NCBI GenBank assembly: GCA_948144175.1
Contig: CANXME010002051.1
Coordinates: 124,001-188,000, forward strand
Source of the DNA: Closterium sp. NIES-65
Taxonomy: Eukaryota > Streptophyta > Zygnematophyceae > Desmidiales > Closteriaceae
Direction: 5' to 3'
DNA length: 64,000 nt
Position 1 is the first letter of the stretch, and each line of letters opens with the position of its first letter. Positions 53,805-63,999 of the stretch are shown piece by piece. The notes under the pieces are model-generated. The model saw only the letters and a program-made list of their open reading frames with translations. It ran no database searches and was not told the DNA's origin. Position numbers and translations under genes: made by a program.

Positions 53805-54939
53805 GACAGCAGTAGACTAGCAGTGCGAACAGTAGGGTGAGGGCAGTGCAGTGACAGAGGCGCTGCTCTTACCAGACAGGGCGGCTCGGGCGGCTCGGGT
53901 GCAGAGCGACTCGGCGGCTCGGCAGCTGGGCGGTAGGCGGCTCGGCAGCTGGGCGTCTCGGCGGCTCGGCTGCTGGGCGGCTCGGCGGCTCCGCTGCTGG
54001 GCGGCTCGGCGGCTCGGCTGCTGGGCGGCTCGGTGGCTCGGCTGCAGGGCGGCTCGGCGGCTCGCCTGTTGGGCGGCTCGGCGGCTGGGCGGCTCGGCGG
54101 CTGGGCGGCGCAGCGGCTCGGCTGCTGGACGGCTCGGTGGCTGGGCGGCTCGGCGGCTCTGCTGCTGGGCGGCTCGACGGGGCCGCAAAGGAGGCGGTGG
54201 AAGGGCCGCTGAGAGGGCGGCGTCCGGGGCCGCTGAAAGGAGGCGGCTGGGCCGCCGAGAGGAGGCGGCGGTGCTGCGGAGAGGAGGCGGCGGGGCCGCG
54301 GAGAGGAGGCTGCGGGGCCGCCGAGAGGAGGCGGCGGGGCCGCTTAAAGGAGGCGGCGGGGCCGCTGAAAGGGCGGCGACGAGGCCGCTGCAGGGGGGAG
54401 TGGCGGGGCCGCTGAAAGGAGACGGCGGGGCGGCTGAAAGGAGACGGCGGGGCCGCTGAAAGGAGACGGCGGGGCCGCTGAGAAGGGCGGCGACGGGCCG
54501 CTGAAGAGGGCGGCGGCAGAGCCGCAGGGAGGGCGGCGTCAGGGCCGTGCAAGGGCGGTGACGGGGCCGCTGGTGAAAGGGCGGCGAGGGGCCGCAGGGG
54601 GAGAGCGGCGACGGGCCGCGAAGGGCGGCGGATCGGGGGCCGCAAGAGCGGCAGATCGGGGCCGCAAGAGGCCGCTAGGCGGCCGTGAGGGCGGCTTGGG
54701 CGGTGCGACGCGGCTGTTTGGGCGGCGCGACGCGACCGCCAGGGCAGCGCAACGAGGCCGCTAGGGGCTGCTAAGGGCGACGCGGCGGGGCCGTGAGGGG
54801 CCTAGTGAGGGCGCGACGGTAAGGAAGGCACACGAGGCGCGACTCGGGCCTAAGCGGAGCGCGCTCCGGGCAGGATTTTTTTTTTTTCGTAGTGGTGGGC
54901 CCTAGGAATCTTTCCCGTTAGGGAACCTGCTCGATACCA
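53805..54939 (-). other. Leader of Copia G with tandem repeats and primer site
   Basis: The primer site TGGTATCGAGCAGG on the minus strand lies next to the 5' LTR. The plus strand holds a GGCGGCTCGGCGGCTCGGCTGCTG array (53880-54170), then GGGGCCGCTGAAAGGAGGCGGC units (54200-54560). No gene. Confidence 0.8.
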
Positions 54940-55067
54940 TGAGAAGAAACGAGAATGAATGAACTATGAATGAATTGGGTACAAGTACTAACCCTAATTG
55001 GGCTGTACCCCTTATGGGCTACCCCACTATAGCCTACACAATATGCATGAACTATAATGTTCTGACA
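54940..55067 (-). repeat. 5' LTR of Copia G (128-bp type)
   Basis: The reverse complement equals the 3' LTR of F with about one difference. It is followed by CTTCC (55068-55072). Confidence 0.93.
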
Positions 55068-55072
55068 CTTCC

Positions 55073-57443
55073 ATGCCCGGCTGTTCCCTCCGGTTCTCTA
55101 ACTGGCTTCCATGTCCCCTCGTTCTCAAGGAACTTGGTGGGCGTGAGGCCGCTCGTGAGTCAGCACGTAGGTGTGCAGATTGAGCCTTCTAGCGAGATTG
55201 CGGTTTGTGTCGACGGGGACACGTATGCACCTCTCGCCACCTTTACCACTAAGCCGGGCTCTGGTCTCTACACACTTCACACTGGCCCCTGAAGGCAGCA
55301 GCAGTAGTGACAGCAGCAGCATCAGCAGCGGCAGTAGCGGCAGCAGCGGCAGCAGCAGCAGCAGCAGCAGCGGCAGTAGCAGCACCACCAGCAGCTACTG
55401 CCCCCGACCCCTGTCACTGCCCCCCGTCAGGTTCCTGCATCTCACCAGGTTGCCGCGTCTCCCGAGGTAGCTGTGTCTGGTCCGGTTCCAGTGTCTGGTC
55501 CAGTTGCTGCGTCGTCCTCCTGCCGGCCGCTTGCCCACCCCACTGTTTTGTGGCACCACCGGATGGGGCACCCGTCCATTTCTCGCCTGCGTGCTATGTC
55601 TAGTCAGTGTCTTATCTTGGGCCTCCCACGAGTCTTCCCGTTGTTGTCGCCTTCTCTTGCGCCTCCCTGTGGTCCGTGCATCGAGGGTCGGCTGCGCGCC
55701 ACCCCTCACCCCTCCTCGATTTGTCCGGCCATCGAGCCCTTTGAGACTCTCTACTTGGACGTCTTGGGCCCTGCCTCGTGCCCTGGCCATGAGCAAGAAA
55801 GTTTCTTTCTCGTGGTCGTTGACAACTACTCCCACTACACCACAGTGTTCCCCCTGGCAAAGAAGTCCGACGTGACTTCTACGCTGATCCGGTGGTTGCT
55901 TACCACTGCGGACACTCGTGGTCGTCGTGTCAGCTGTCTTCACTCTGACCGCAGGGGGTGAGTTTTGCTCTGGCGTTCTCACTGGATTCTGTCGCGAGCA
56001 GGGCATCCATCAGTCTTGGACACTTCCAGAGTCCCCACAGCAGAATGGGGATGCTGAGCGCCGCATAGGCTTGGTCATGGAGATCGCCCGCACCTCCATG
56101 ACTCATGCCCATGCCCCCCATTTTCTGTGGCCCTATTTGGTTCGGTACGCCGCTCACTAGCTGAACCTCTGGCCAAGTGTCTCTCGGCCAGATGTTTCAC
56201 TGACCAGTCTTTGGACCGGGTTTCTTGGTGCTGCGTCTCGTTTCGTGTCTGGGGTTGCTTGGCACTTGTTCGCGACACCTCCGTGGAGTAGATCTCGCCT
56301 TTGCGCTGTTCCCCGCGTTTTCCTTGGTTTCCCTGAGGACTCCTCTGACTACACCTTTTACCACCCTCTCCTTCACCTGTTCTTTGACTCTCGTGACGTC
56401 CATTTTGACGAGTGTGTCCCCTACTATGTCAGGTACCCCTGTCGAGGTCTCCCGGTTCCTCCTCCCCCTCTCTTCCTGACTTCCGCTCCCCCTCCTGCTC
56501 CCTCGGTACAGCCTTCCCCCCTTGGTCCCGCCCCGTCAGGTGTGTCCCACGCTACCCCTCCCCCCTCGGTAGCCCCTCAGGTGCAGCCTCCTTCCCCGCA
56601 GTCCTCCTCCCAGCCTACATTAGACCCTGTGGGAGCCGATTTTCGTGGCGAGGACCCTGGAGGTGCTAGCTTAAGAGGTGCTAGAGTTGGACCAGGGAGC
56701 ATACCTGTGCGAGGTCCTGGTTCTGGGGGTGCTGGAGTTGGAGCTGATCATGTGACTGGAGGAGACTCTAGTCTTCGGGGAGCTGGTGTTAGTGGAGATG
56801 TCACTGGAGCTGTTTCCGTGACACTTGGTCTCCCCTCTCCCTCTCCTCCCTCCTCCCCCTCTCCTCCTGTCTTTGGTTCTCCGCTTCCTCCTCTTGACCC
56901 CTCCCCAGCTGTTTTCCCTCCTCTTCTGGCCCCCGTTGTCCCCTCCTCTTTCTCACACTTGGCCTTTGCGTCGCTCTCCTCGTGCTCGACCCTCATCCCC
57001 TGTTCCCTTCACTGACCTTCGTACTGCCCTGTTTCGTTCTGTTCCGCCTCGTTCGTCTCCTTCTGTACTTCCTTCTCCTCCCAAGTCTGCTCTCATTGCT
57101 TCCCTCTCTACTCCTGCCACAGACTACTACTGCACGTACCGCCGTGTTCTCTCCCGTGTTCTCGCCTCTCTTGCTACCGATCCACGTGCTTCTTTCTCCT
57201 CCGTCTCCGCTCTTACTGCCGTAGTAACTGAGTTGGCCTCTACTCGCCACCTTGACTATGTCACCAGTCTTGTGGCTGCTCCTCCTACCAGTCCTCTGGC
57301 CGTCGGGGGTGAGTCTGCCCTTAGCTATGACGCCCTAGAGAACAGGCAGTTTAAGCTGGAGTTTCTTGCAGCCGCTTCCCCTCATCTATGTGCCATGCTG
57401 CTCGCCCTTGAGGGAGACCCTAACGCCCTTGACATACCGACTC
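55073..57443 (+). pseudogene. Protease end, integrase and linker of Copia H, broken
   Basis: PCPAVPSGSLTGFHVPSFSR and ATFTTKPGSGLYTLHTG follow the protease. A GCA/GCAGCAG-type repeat (55295-55390) replaces a spacer. Then WHHRMGHPSISRLRAM and GPCIEGRLRATPH (HHCC), LYLDVLGPAS (first Asp), SCLHSDR with a 1-base shift before GGEF (second Asp), SPQQNGDAERRIGL (Glu), FYHPLLHLFFDSRDVHFDE, and a Pro/Gly-rich linker to DYYCTYRRVLSRVLASLATD and LDYVTSLVAAPPTS. Stops: near 55288, 56158 and others. Confidence 0.82.
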
Positions 57444-58537
57444 TGTGGAAATAACTGCTGCAACGGGAGCTAGGCTGCGGGCTAGGCACGGATGCTCGTG
57501 TGATATCTGCGTTCCTTAGTCGTTTGCTTGCTTGCACATTCACGGGGAGATTTTGCAAGAGTTTCACTAGCAAGGATTGACAACAATGGTTGCAACAACA
57601 TTGGCATCACAGACTACATCAGAGCTAGCTAGGCTCCTGGTCGACCTCCAGCGCAGCATGGTCGACCGCGCTCCAGCGCAGCAGCGCTCGCATTGCTCCA
57701 GCATTGCTGAGTAGCGGTTCGCCAACGTTGCAAGTCCACGGTGTGCCAACGCTGCAGCAAGTCGGCTGCACAGCATTGCACCCGCAGGACAACGGTGCAC
57801 CTGCTTCGCAGATGCGTGCACCTGGTTGGTGTGCCACTCCTCATCACGTGCACAGCGCAGACGCCTGACAGACTCCACGCCAGCGTCTGCACCCACCAGC
57901 CATGTCAACCTCGGGATACCACCCACGAGGTCGGCCTCGCAGACTCCACCCCGGCAACATTCGCGCACGTCGCGCGGGTATCCCGGTCGACCGGGAAACC
58001 ACGCCTTGTCGACCAGCGCAATCCATAGCCGGCCACCAATGCCCGGCGTCCCCAGTCCGGCGTTCAGGCACCCAGGACGCCGTCCGAACCCCCAGGTCGG
58101 CGTCCAGACGCCCAGGACGCTGTGCTGACCTCCAGAGCGGCGTCCGGCCTCCCAGGATGCCGACCAGACGCCCAGGTCGGCGTCAGGGCCCCCAGGACGC
58201 CGTGCAGACGGCGGCGTCCCAGGCTCCTTGGACGCCGTGCAAACGCTTAGGTCGGCGTCTGGCCTTCCAGGACGCCGTGCAGGCGCCCAGGTAGTCGTGC
58301 CGACACCCAGCTCGGCGTACAGCTTCCCAAGACGCCGTCCAAGCGTCCAGGACGCCAACCAGGCGTCGAGGACGACGTCCTCCTGCTCGGCGCCCTCCAG
58401 CTAGGCGCCCTCCAGCTCGGCGCCTTTGCAGTGGCCCCTGTGCCCACTGCTCCAGGTCGGCTGTAACCCTCGCACATCCGACCACGAGTTCGGCTCCGCC
58501 CAAGCGAGGACGGGGCCAAACAACACTCCCGTTGACA
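57444..58537 (+). mobile_element. 1,094-bp insertion in element H
   Basis: Starts TGTGGAAATAAC, ends CCGTTGACA, and is flanked by GACTC on both sides (57439-57443, 58538-58542). TG...CA ends plus a 5-bp duplication point to an LTR-type integration: a solo LTR or a non-autonomous element. CAACGGGAG near the start (57461) is the reverse complement of CTCCCGTTG at the end. Inside, an ATG at 57586 opens MVATTLASQTTSELARLLVD, which ends after about 40 codons. Positions 58040-58400 are a degenerate array of CCCAGGACGCCGTCCAGACG units. No second LTR was found. Confidence 0.65.
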
Positions 58538-58542
58538 GACTC

Positions 58543-59290
58543 CTAGCACTTACGCCGAGGCAGTGTCACGGCCTTGGGCCTCTCAGTGGAGAGCTGCCAT
58601 GGACTCAAAGATGGCCTCCTACAGATCCACAGGCACCTACGTTGACGAGGTTCCCCCCCCTGGGGCGAACGTAGTCGATGGCATGTGGATCTTCAGGGTG
58701 AAGCGGCCACCGGGATCTCCTCTGGTCTTCAAGGCGTGCTATGTGGCCAGAGGTTTCAGTTAGCGAGAAGGAGTTGACTTCTTTCAGACCTTTGCGTCTA
58801 CCCCGAAGATGACCACTCTTCGGGTGTTACTGCACGTAGCAGTACACCGAGACTACGAGTTACACTCTCTTGACTTCTCCACTGATTTCCTTTAGGGTAG
58901 CCTACAAGAGGAGGTCTGGTTGCGTCGTCCCTCTGCCTTCACTTGCACTTTCCCTCCTGGGACCCAGTAGAGGCTTAGGCGACCAGTCTATGGTCTCCGT
59001 TAGGCTCCTTGTGAGTGGCACGACACCCTTTCGCTCTACCCTTTCTGATTTTGTTTCTAGCCTTCTTCTGCTAACCTGTCGCTGTTCGTTCGTCGTGGCT
59101 CCACACCGTTCTTTGTACTGGTCTACATCGACGACCTGTTTTTTGCCACTGCTGACAGGGTTAATTTGGCTGACATGAAGCCCGAACTGCAGAAGAGACA
59201 CACTTGCATTGACCTTGGTGAGCTGAGCCACTACCTTGGCCTGCAGATCACCAGGGATAGAGCCGCTCGCACCATTACACTCTCACAGTC
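58543..59290 (+). pseudogene. Reverse transcriptase of Copia H, broken
   Basis: The plus strand reads WASQWRAAMDSKMASYRSTG, ANVVDGMWIFRVKRPPGSP, FKACYVARGFS followed by a TAG, TPKMTTLRVLLHVAVHRDYE, and, in other frames, VLVYIDDLFFATAD (YIDD box) and YLGLQITRDRAARTITLSQS. TAG stops replace CAG or TGG at several sites. It ends abruptly at 59290. Confidence 0.8.
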
Positions 59291-59817
59291 AAACGAACGC
59301 CTTCACTATATGTTATTATAGTTATAGCACCAAACCAGGTCACGTGTACCGAACTCAAGCCTATTCGGTTTCCACCGAATTGATTGCTACTAAGTTCGGG
59401 AAGGTTCTGTTCGGGACGCTTCGCGGCCCTAAGAACATTCGCGTAACACCTGGGTAACTGGCCTTGTGTCGAGCCAATATATAGCCTCGTGTTGTACCCA
59501 GGTGAATCATTCAATTCAAACTCTCTTTTCTGAGTTTGATCCTAGATCCTCACACTTGGGAATCAGAGCTTGTTTAGAGGCGAAGTTTTTCGACCGTTAA
59601 ACACCAGCTATTAAATCCGCGGGGGCGACGAAGGAAATTGCCGATTTCGGGTACGTAAACCAGTTCCGCGCTAACGTCCCCCTCGAACCGGTTTTCGAAC
59701 ACTCCTCATGTCCAGTGGCGGAAAAGTTGGAATTTCGACCGTCTGATCGATTCGAATCTCAACGGTCCAGATAATTTCGCCCAAAAACGTTGGAATTTGG
59801 AGCGTCGGATCGAATTG
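59291..59817. other. Unassigned AT-richer stretch next to element I
   Basis: No coding similarity. TTGGGAATCAGAGCTTG at 59558 resembles a diverged primer binding site, so 59291-59557 may be an LTR of yet another element that truncated H. Positions 59720-59817 hold GAATTT/CGATCGAATT-type words like those in the LTR of D. Confidence 0.3.
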
Positions 59818-59947
59818 TGAGAATAAGCGAACAGGAATGAATGAACTAGCAGTGAAATGAGTACAAGTAGGAAACCCTAGAATTGTGTACCCCCTATAGG
59901 CTAACCCACTGTAGCCTACACAAGCAGAACATATATAATGTTTGACA
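59818..59947 (-). repeat. 3' LTR of Copia I
   Basis: 130 bp with TGTCAAAC...TTCTCA ends on the minus strand. It resembles the LTRs of A, F and G but is not identical to any of them. Confidence 0.85.
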
Positions 59948-60153
59948 CACCCCCATAGGCAAAGTGGGGGAGAACAAGGGGTCACAAGACCAGTCAAGCA
60001 AAGCAAAGCAAGCTCAGGGTGGATCACAAAGTCACCACACAGTCCGAGCACAAGAGCAGGGCCAGAGGCCAGTTCACATGCAGGAGTACAGACATATATA
60101 TAAAACTAGACAAGCAAGAGCAGGTATATATATATGTCACAGTACAAGTGAAG

Positions 60154-63100
60154 TCAAGAGGAGAGCAAGTGAGGCAAGACAGGCACAAGACCCAGCTGGG
60201 TGCAAAAGCGCTGATGGTCACAAGGCGCGAGTGCCTTGGTGAACACATCAGCAGTGTTGGCCTCAGAGGCCACGTACGCAAGTCGCATCTGACCACGCTG
60301 CTGCAGCTCACGAGCAAGGAAGTAGCGGAGAGAAATGTGCTTCGTTCTGTGCTCCAAGCGCTGCTCTCGACACAAGGCCAGCATGGCCTTGTTGTCTACG
60401 TACAGCACTGGAGGAGAACGAGGTGGCTCTCCAAGGTCAGTCAGCAGGTAGGTGAGCCAGCGAAGCTCCTGTGCAGCCATGGCCCCGGCGTAGATCTCAG
60501 CCTCACAACTGGAGCCGAGAACCGAAGACGAGCGAGTAGACCGCCACGAGACAGAGCCGGAACCAAGGCTGAAGGTGTAACCCTGTGACGACCGCTGCGT
60601 AGCCTGGTCGTCAGCCCAAGAAGCGTCCGCGTGGCCGGTAAGGACCACTGGACTCCGCCCTCCAAGCACTAGCCCCATGCCCGACGTACTGCACAGGTAG
60701 CGCAATACCCTCTTCGCTGCAGCCATGTGCTCTGGTCTGTGTCTCCCAGGAGCAACATAGCGTGCAAGAATGCTCAGAGGGTATGCAAGGTCAGGTCGTG
60801 TGCAGGTCATCAGGTACATGAGGCAGCCAACAAGCTCTGCATACGGACCACTCGACTCTACGGACTCATCCGAAGGCAGAGGTGAGAGTGAGTGGCGAGT
60901 AGGCAGAGGAGTGGCCTGAGGCGAGGAATACGTGAAGCCAAAGCGCTGAAGGACCTGCTGCACCATGTGTGACTGAGTCAAGGTAATGGTGTGGCGTGCT
61001 CTGTCCCGAATGATCTGCAAGCCAAGGTAGCTGCGCAGTTCACCCAGGTCTGTGCACGTGTGTCTCTTCAGTAGTTCGGACTTCACGTAGGCGAGTCCAG
61101 CAGTGTCCGCTGTGGCAAAGACCAAGTCGTCGACGTACACGAGGATGTAGAACGGCGGCAGTGAAGTGTCGGTGCGCAGAAACAGCGACGGGTCAGCAGT
61201 AGAAGGAGCAAACCCAAGAGCCGCAAGCGTAGTCCTCAGTGTGTCGTGCCACTCACGCGGTGCCTGGCGGAGACCGTAGACTGGCCGTCGGAGGCTCCAC
61301 TGGGTGCCAGGAGGGAAAGTCCCAGTGAAGCCACGTGGACGGCGCAGCCAGATCTCCTCGTGCAGGCTACCCTGCAGGAACGCAGTGCTGAAGTCGAGAG
61401 AGTGAAGCTCGTAGTCGCGCTGAGCGGCTATGTGCAGCAGCACCCGAAGAGTGGTCATCTTCGGGGTGGGAGAGAAGGTCTGAAAGTAGTCAACTCCCTG
61501 CCACTGACTGAAGCCACGAGCAACGTACCGTGCCTTGAAGACAGGTGGAGAGCCCGGCGGCCGCTTCACCCTGAAGATCCACATACCAATGACGATGTTC
61601 GCCCCAGGAGGGGGAACCGCGTCAACGTAGGTGCCTGTGGACTTCCAGGAAGCCATCTCTGCATCCATAGCTGCCTGCCACTGAGAGGAGTAGGGACCCT
61701 CTACGGCCTCCGCGTAAGAACGCGGAGTCGGGATGTCTAGTGCATCCGGGTCTCCCTCAGGGGCAAGCAGTATAGACGCGAGATGAGGTGAAGCAGCCGC
61801 TAGACACTGTAACTCCTCCTGCCTGTCCTCTAGGACGTCCGTGCCAAGAGCACACTCACCCCCGACGGACGGAGGACAGACAGACGCAGACTCAGCAATA
61901 AGACTAACAGCGTAGTCGAGACGACAGCGAGCAGCAAAGTCAACGAGCTCAGCGACTAGAGCAGACGCAGCAGTGGACTCAAAAGAGGGGTCAGTGACGA
62001 CAGTAGCAAGCAGACGCGTGACAGTAGGACTGGCAGCGCGTAGAGAGTCCGACTCAGGGTTGGCAAGCGCAGGAAGAGAGGACTCAGGAGGAGAAGGCAA
62101 AGGGGCACGCAGAGGAGCAGTGGACGGACGCAGAGACATCCGGTGCGTGCCAGGGACAGGAGGAGGACGCTGACGCGAGCCGCGACCACTAGCGCGAGCA
62201 GCACGAACCGGCGACGCGGGACGAGACGCAGGCTCACGACGCTCAGCAAGACCTCCAGTAGGACCAGTGTAAGGAGAGGGAGCAGGCAGAGGAGAGGAAG
62301 GCTCCAACAGTGACTGCGACTGGACAGGCTGTGGACACTCTACCAAAGGAGAAAGACCAAGAACCTGCTGTAGGAGCGGAACGAAGTACGGCCGAGGCCG
62401 CGCGGCAGCTCCAGACTCAGCAGGGACAGCACCAGCACCCTCAGCGACAGCACCAGCGCCACCAACACCTCCAGCGGCAGGACCTCCAGCAGCACCAGCA
62501 GCAGAACCACCGCCAGGACAGACAGCAGTAGTCTCAGCACCAACACCCTCAGCAGCTCCAGCTCCAGTAGGACCCGCAGGCCCAGCAGCTCCGGGACCGG
62601 CAGCACCAGCACCCTCGACGGTCGACGAAGCTCCAGCTCCAGCAGCACTCCTCCAGCGGCGAGCAAACCACTCGCGCAGCTCCTGTGGAGAGAGGGGCTC
62701 CCGGCGAGACGCAGCAGCAGGAGAAACCCCAGGCTCAGCAGCTCCAGACTCAGCACCCCCAGGCACAGCAGCTCCAGACGTAGCACCCCTAGGCTCAGCA
62801 GCTCCAGACTCAGCACCTCCAGGCTCAGCAGCTCCAGACTCAGCACCCCCAGACTCAGTAGCTCCAGCTCCAGTAGGACTCGCAGGCCCAGCAGCTCCGG
62901 GACCGGCAGCACCCTCAGCAGGCGAAGAAGCTCCAGCTCCAGCAGCACGCCTCCAGCGGCGAGCAAACCACTCGCGCAGCTCCTGTGGAGAGAGCGGCTC
63001 CCGCCGAGACGGAAGAACCGGAGAGCCCCCAGGTCCAGCAGGCGCAGGCTCCGCACCTCCAGGCCCAGCACCCCCAGGCTCAGCAGCTCCTGACGTAGCA

Positions 63101-63999
63101 CCCTCCGGCTCAGCACCCCCCGGCTCAGCACCCCCAGACTCAGCACCCCCCGGCCTCGCACCCCCAGGCTCAGCACCCCCAGGCTCAGCACCCGCAGCAG
63201 GACCAGACTCAGCAGCAACATCGACTGGCTCGACCGTGTCTACCTGGGACACACCTGAAGGGGCAGGAACCTGAGGGGGGAGGGGGTCTACCGGGGGGGG
63301 AACTGGTACCAGGAAGTCCGGTGGGGGGGGGAGGGAAGGAGTACGGTAGGGGAAGAGGCGGTAGAAGGGGACTGACTCGTCGAACGTGACGTCCTGGGAG
63401 GACAGAACACGACGAGAGGAGGGGTGGTAGAACTGCCACCCTGGAGCGTCAGGGGGGAAGCCAAGGAAGACACAGGGAGCAGCACGGGGGGACAGCTTGT
63501 CCGCAGACAAGTCGCGGACAAACGCCCGAGATCCCCAGACACGGAACGCAGACGCATCGCCGACCTTCCCCGTCCACAGTAACACTGGGGACATCGCGGG
63601 CCGAGAGACCCTGGGGTGAAGGTTGAGCTGATGCGCCGCGTACCGAACCGCAAACGGCCACAGAAAATGGGGGGCAGCCGCATGCATCATGGACGTACGA
63701 GCGACATCCATGACCATGCCAATGCGGCGCTCAGCAATCCCATTTTGCTGTGGAGAGTCCGGAAGCGTAAAGGTCTGGCGGATCCCCTGTGCACGACAGT
63801 AGTCTCGCAGAAGGCGAGAGGAGAACTCCCCACCTCGGTCAGAGTGCAGACGCAGAACAGGAAAGTCCGAGCCGAAGCTCCTCCTGAGCTGGAGACGAGC
63901 CTCGCGGATCCAGTCGATCAGCACCTCAGTGACAGCACCCTTGCTGCGCAAGGGGAAGACTGAGGTGTAACGCGAGTAGTCGTCAACCACCAACAGGAA
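60154..63999 (-). CDS. Pol of Copia I, open frame, 5' end outside the window
   Basis: More than 1,280 codons without a stop, in contrast to A, E, F, G and H. It enters the window inside integrase (VVDDYSRYTSVFPLRSKG), with LRLHSDRGGEF and SPQQNGIAERRIG holding the second and third catalytic acids and GWQFYHPSSRRVL at the end of integrase. A 400-residue Gly/Ala/Glu/Pro linker follows, containing two copies of SRREPLSPQELREWFARRWR and many GGAEPGGAESG-type pentapeptides. RT has KARYVARGFSQWQGVDYFQT, LHSLDFSTAFLQG and YILVYVDDLVFATAD (YVDD). RNase H has LTGHADASWADDQATQ, SCEAEIYAG and LYVDNKAMLALCREQ, and the frame ends with a NTADVFTKAL-type tail. The products would copy the element's RNA and integrate the DNA. 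Gag and protease lie beyond 64000. It is a possible source of activity for the broken copies. Confidence 0.92.
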   Translation of the reverse strand, partial: FLLVVDDYSRYTSVFPLRSKGAVTEVLIDWIREARLQLRRSFGSDFPVLRLHSDRGGEFSSRLLRDYCRAQGIRQTFTLPDSPQQNGIAERRIGMVMDVARTSMMHAAAPHFLWPFAVRYAAHQLNLHPRVSRPAMSPVLLWTGKVGDASAFRVWGSRAFVRDLSADKLSPRAAPCVFLGFPPDAPGWQFYHPSSRRVLSSQDVTFDESVPFYRLFPYRTPSLPPPPDFLVPVPPPVDPLPPQVPAPSGVSQVDTVEPVDVAAESGPAAGAEPGGAEPGGARPGGAESGGAEPGGAEPEGATSGAAEPGGAGPGGAEPAPAGPGGSPVLPSRREPLSPQELREWFARRWRRAAGAGASSPAEGAAGPGAAGPASPTGAGATESGGAESGAAEPGGAESGAAEPRGATSGAAVPGGAESGAAEPGVSPAAASRREPLSPQELREWFARRWRSAAGAGASSTVEGAGAAGPGAAGPAGPTGAGAAEGVGAETTAVCPGGGSAAGAAGGPAAGGVGGAGAVAEGAGAVPAESGAAARPRPYFVPLLQQVLGLSPLVECPQPVQSQSLLEPSSPLPAPSPYTGPTGGLAERREPASRPASPVRAARASGRGSRQRPPPVPGTHRMSLRPSTAPLRAPLPSPPESSLPALANPESDSLRAASPTVTRLLATVVTDPSFESTAASALVAELVDFAARCRLDYAVSLIAESASVCPPSVGGECALGTDVLEDRQEELQCLAAASPHLASILLAPEGDPDALDIPTPRSYAEAVEGPYSSQWQAAMDAEMASWKSTGTYVDAVPPPGANIVIGMWIFRVKRPPGSPPVFKARYVARGFSQWQGVDYFQTFSPTPKMTTLRVLLHIAAQRDYELHSLDFSTAFLQGSLHEEIWLRRPRGFTGTFPPGTQWSLRRPVYGLRQAPREWHDTLRTTLAALGFAPSTADPSLFLRTDTSLPPFYILVYVDDLVFATADTAGLAYVKSELLKRHTCTDLGELRSYLGLQIIRDRARHTITLTQSHMVQQVLQRFGFTYSSPQATPLPTRHSLSPLPSDESVESSGPYAELVGCLMYLMTCTRPDLAYPLSILARYVAPGRHRPEHMAAAKRVLRYLCSTSGMGLVLGGRSPVVLTGHADASWADDQATQRSSQGYTFSLGSGSVSWRSTRSSSVLGSSCEAEIYAGAMAAQELRWLTYLLTDLGEPPRSPPVLYVDNKAMLALCREQRLEHRTKHISLRYFLARELQQRGQMRLAYVASEANTADVFTKALAPCDHQRFCTQLGLVPVLPHLLSS

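Larger units (their letters stand above)
47535..55067 (-). mobile_element. Copia element G, chimeric by inversion
   Basis: Same family as A and F, on the minus strand. The 5' LTR (54940-55067) is the 128-bp type and is followed outside by CTTCC, the complement of GGAAG. The 3' LTR (47535-47651) is the 117-bp type with CTCGG outside, the complement of CCGAG. Neither pair matches within G; both match F. It is the right product of the inversion. Confidence 0.93.
55068..59290 (+). mobile_element. Copia element H, 3' part
   Basis: Plus-strand continuation of the element whose gag part lies at 36339-38700 on the other strand. Protease end, integrase, linker and RT are readable. It stops at 59290 within RT (after TITLSQS), so RNase H and the 3' LTR are lost. 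A 1,094-bp insertion occupies 57444-58537. Confidence 0.85.
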
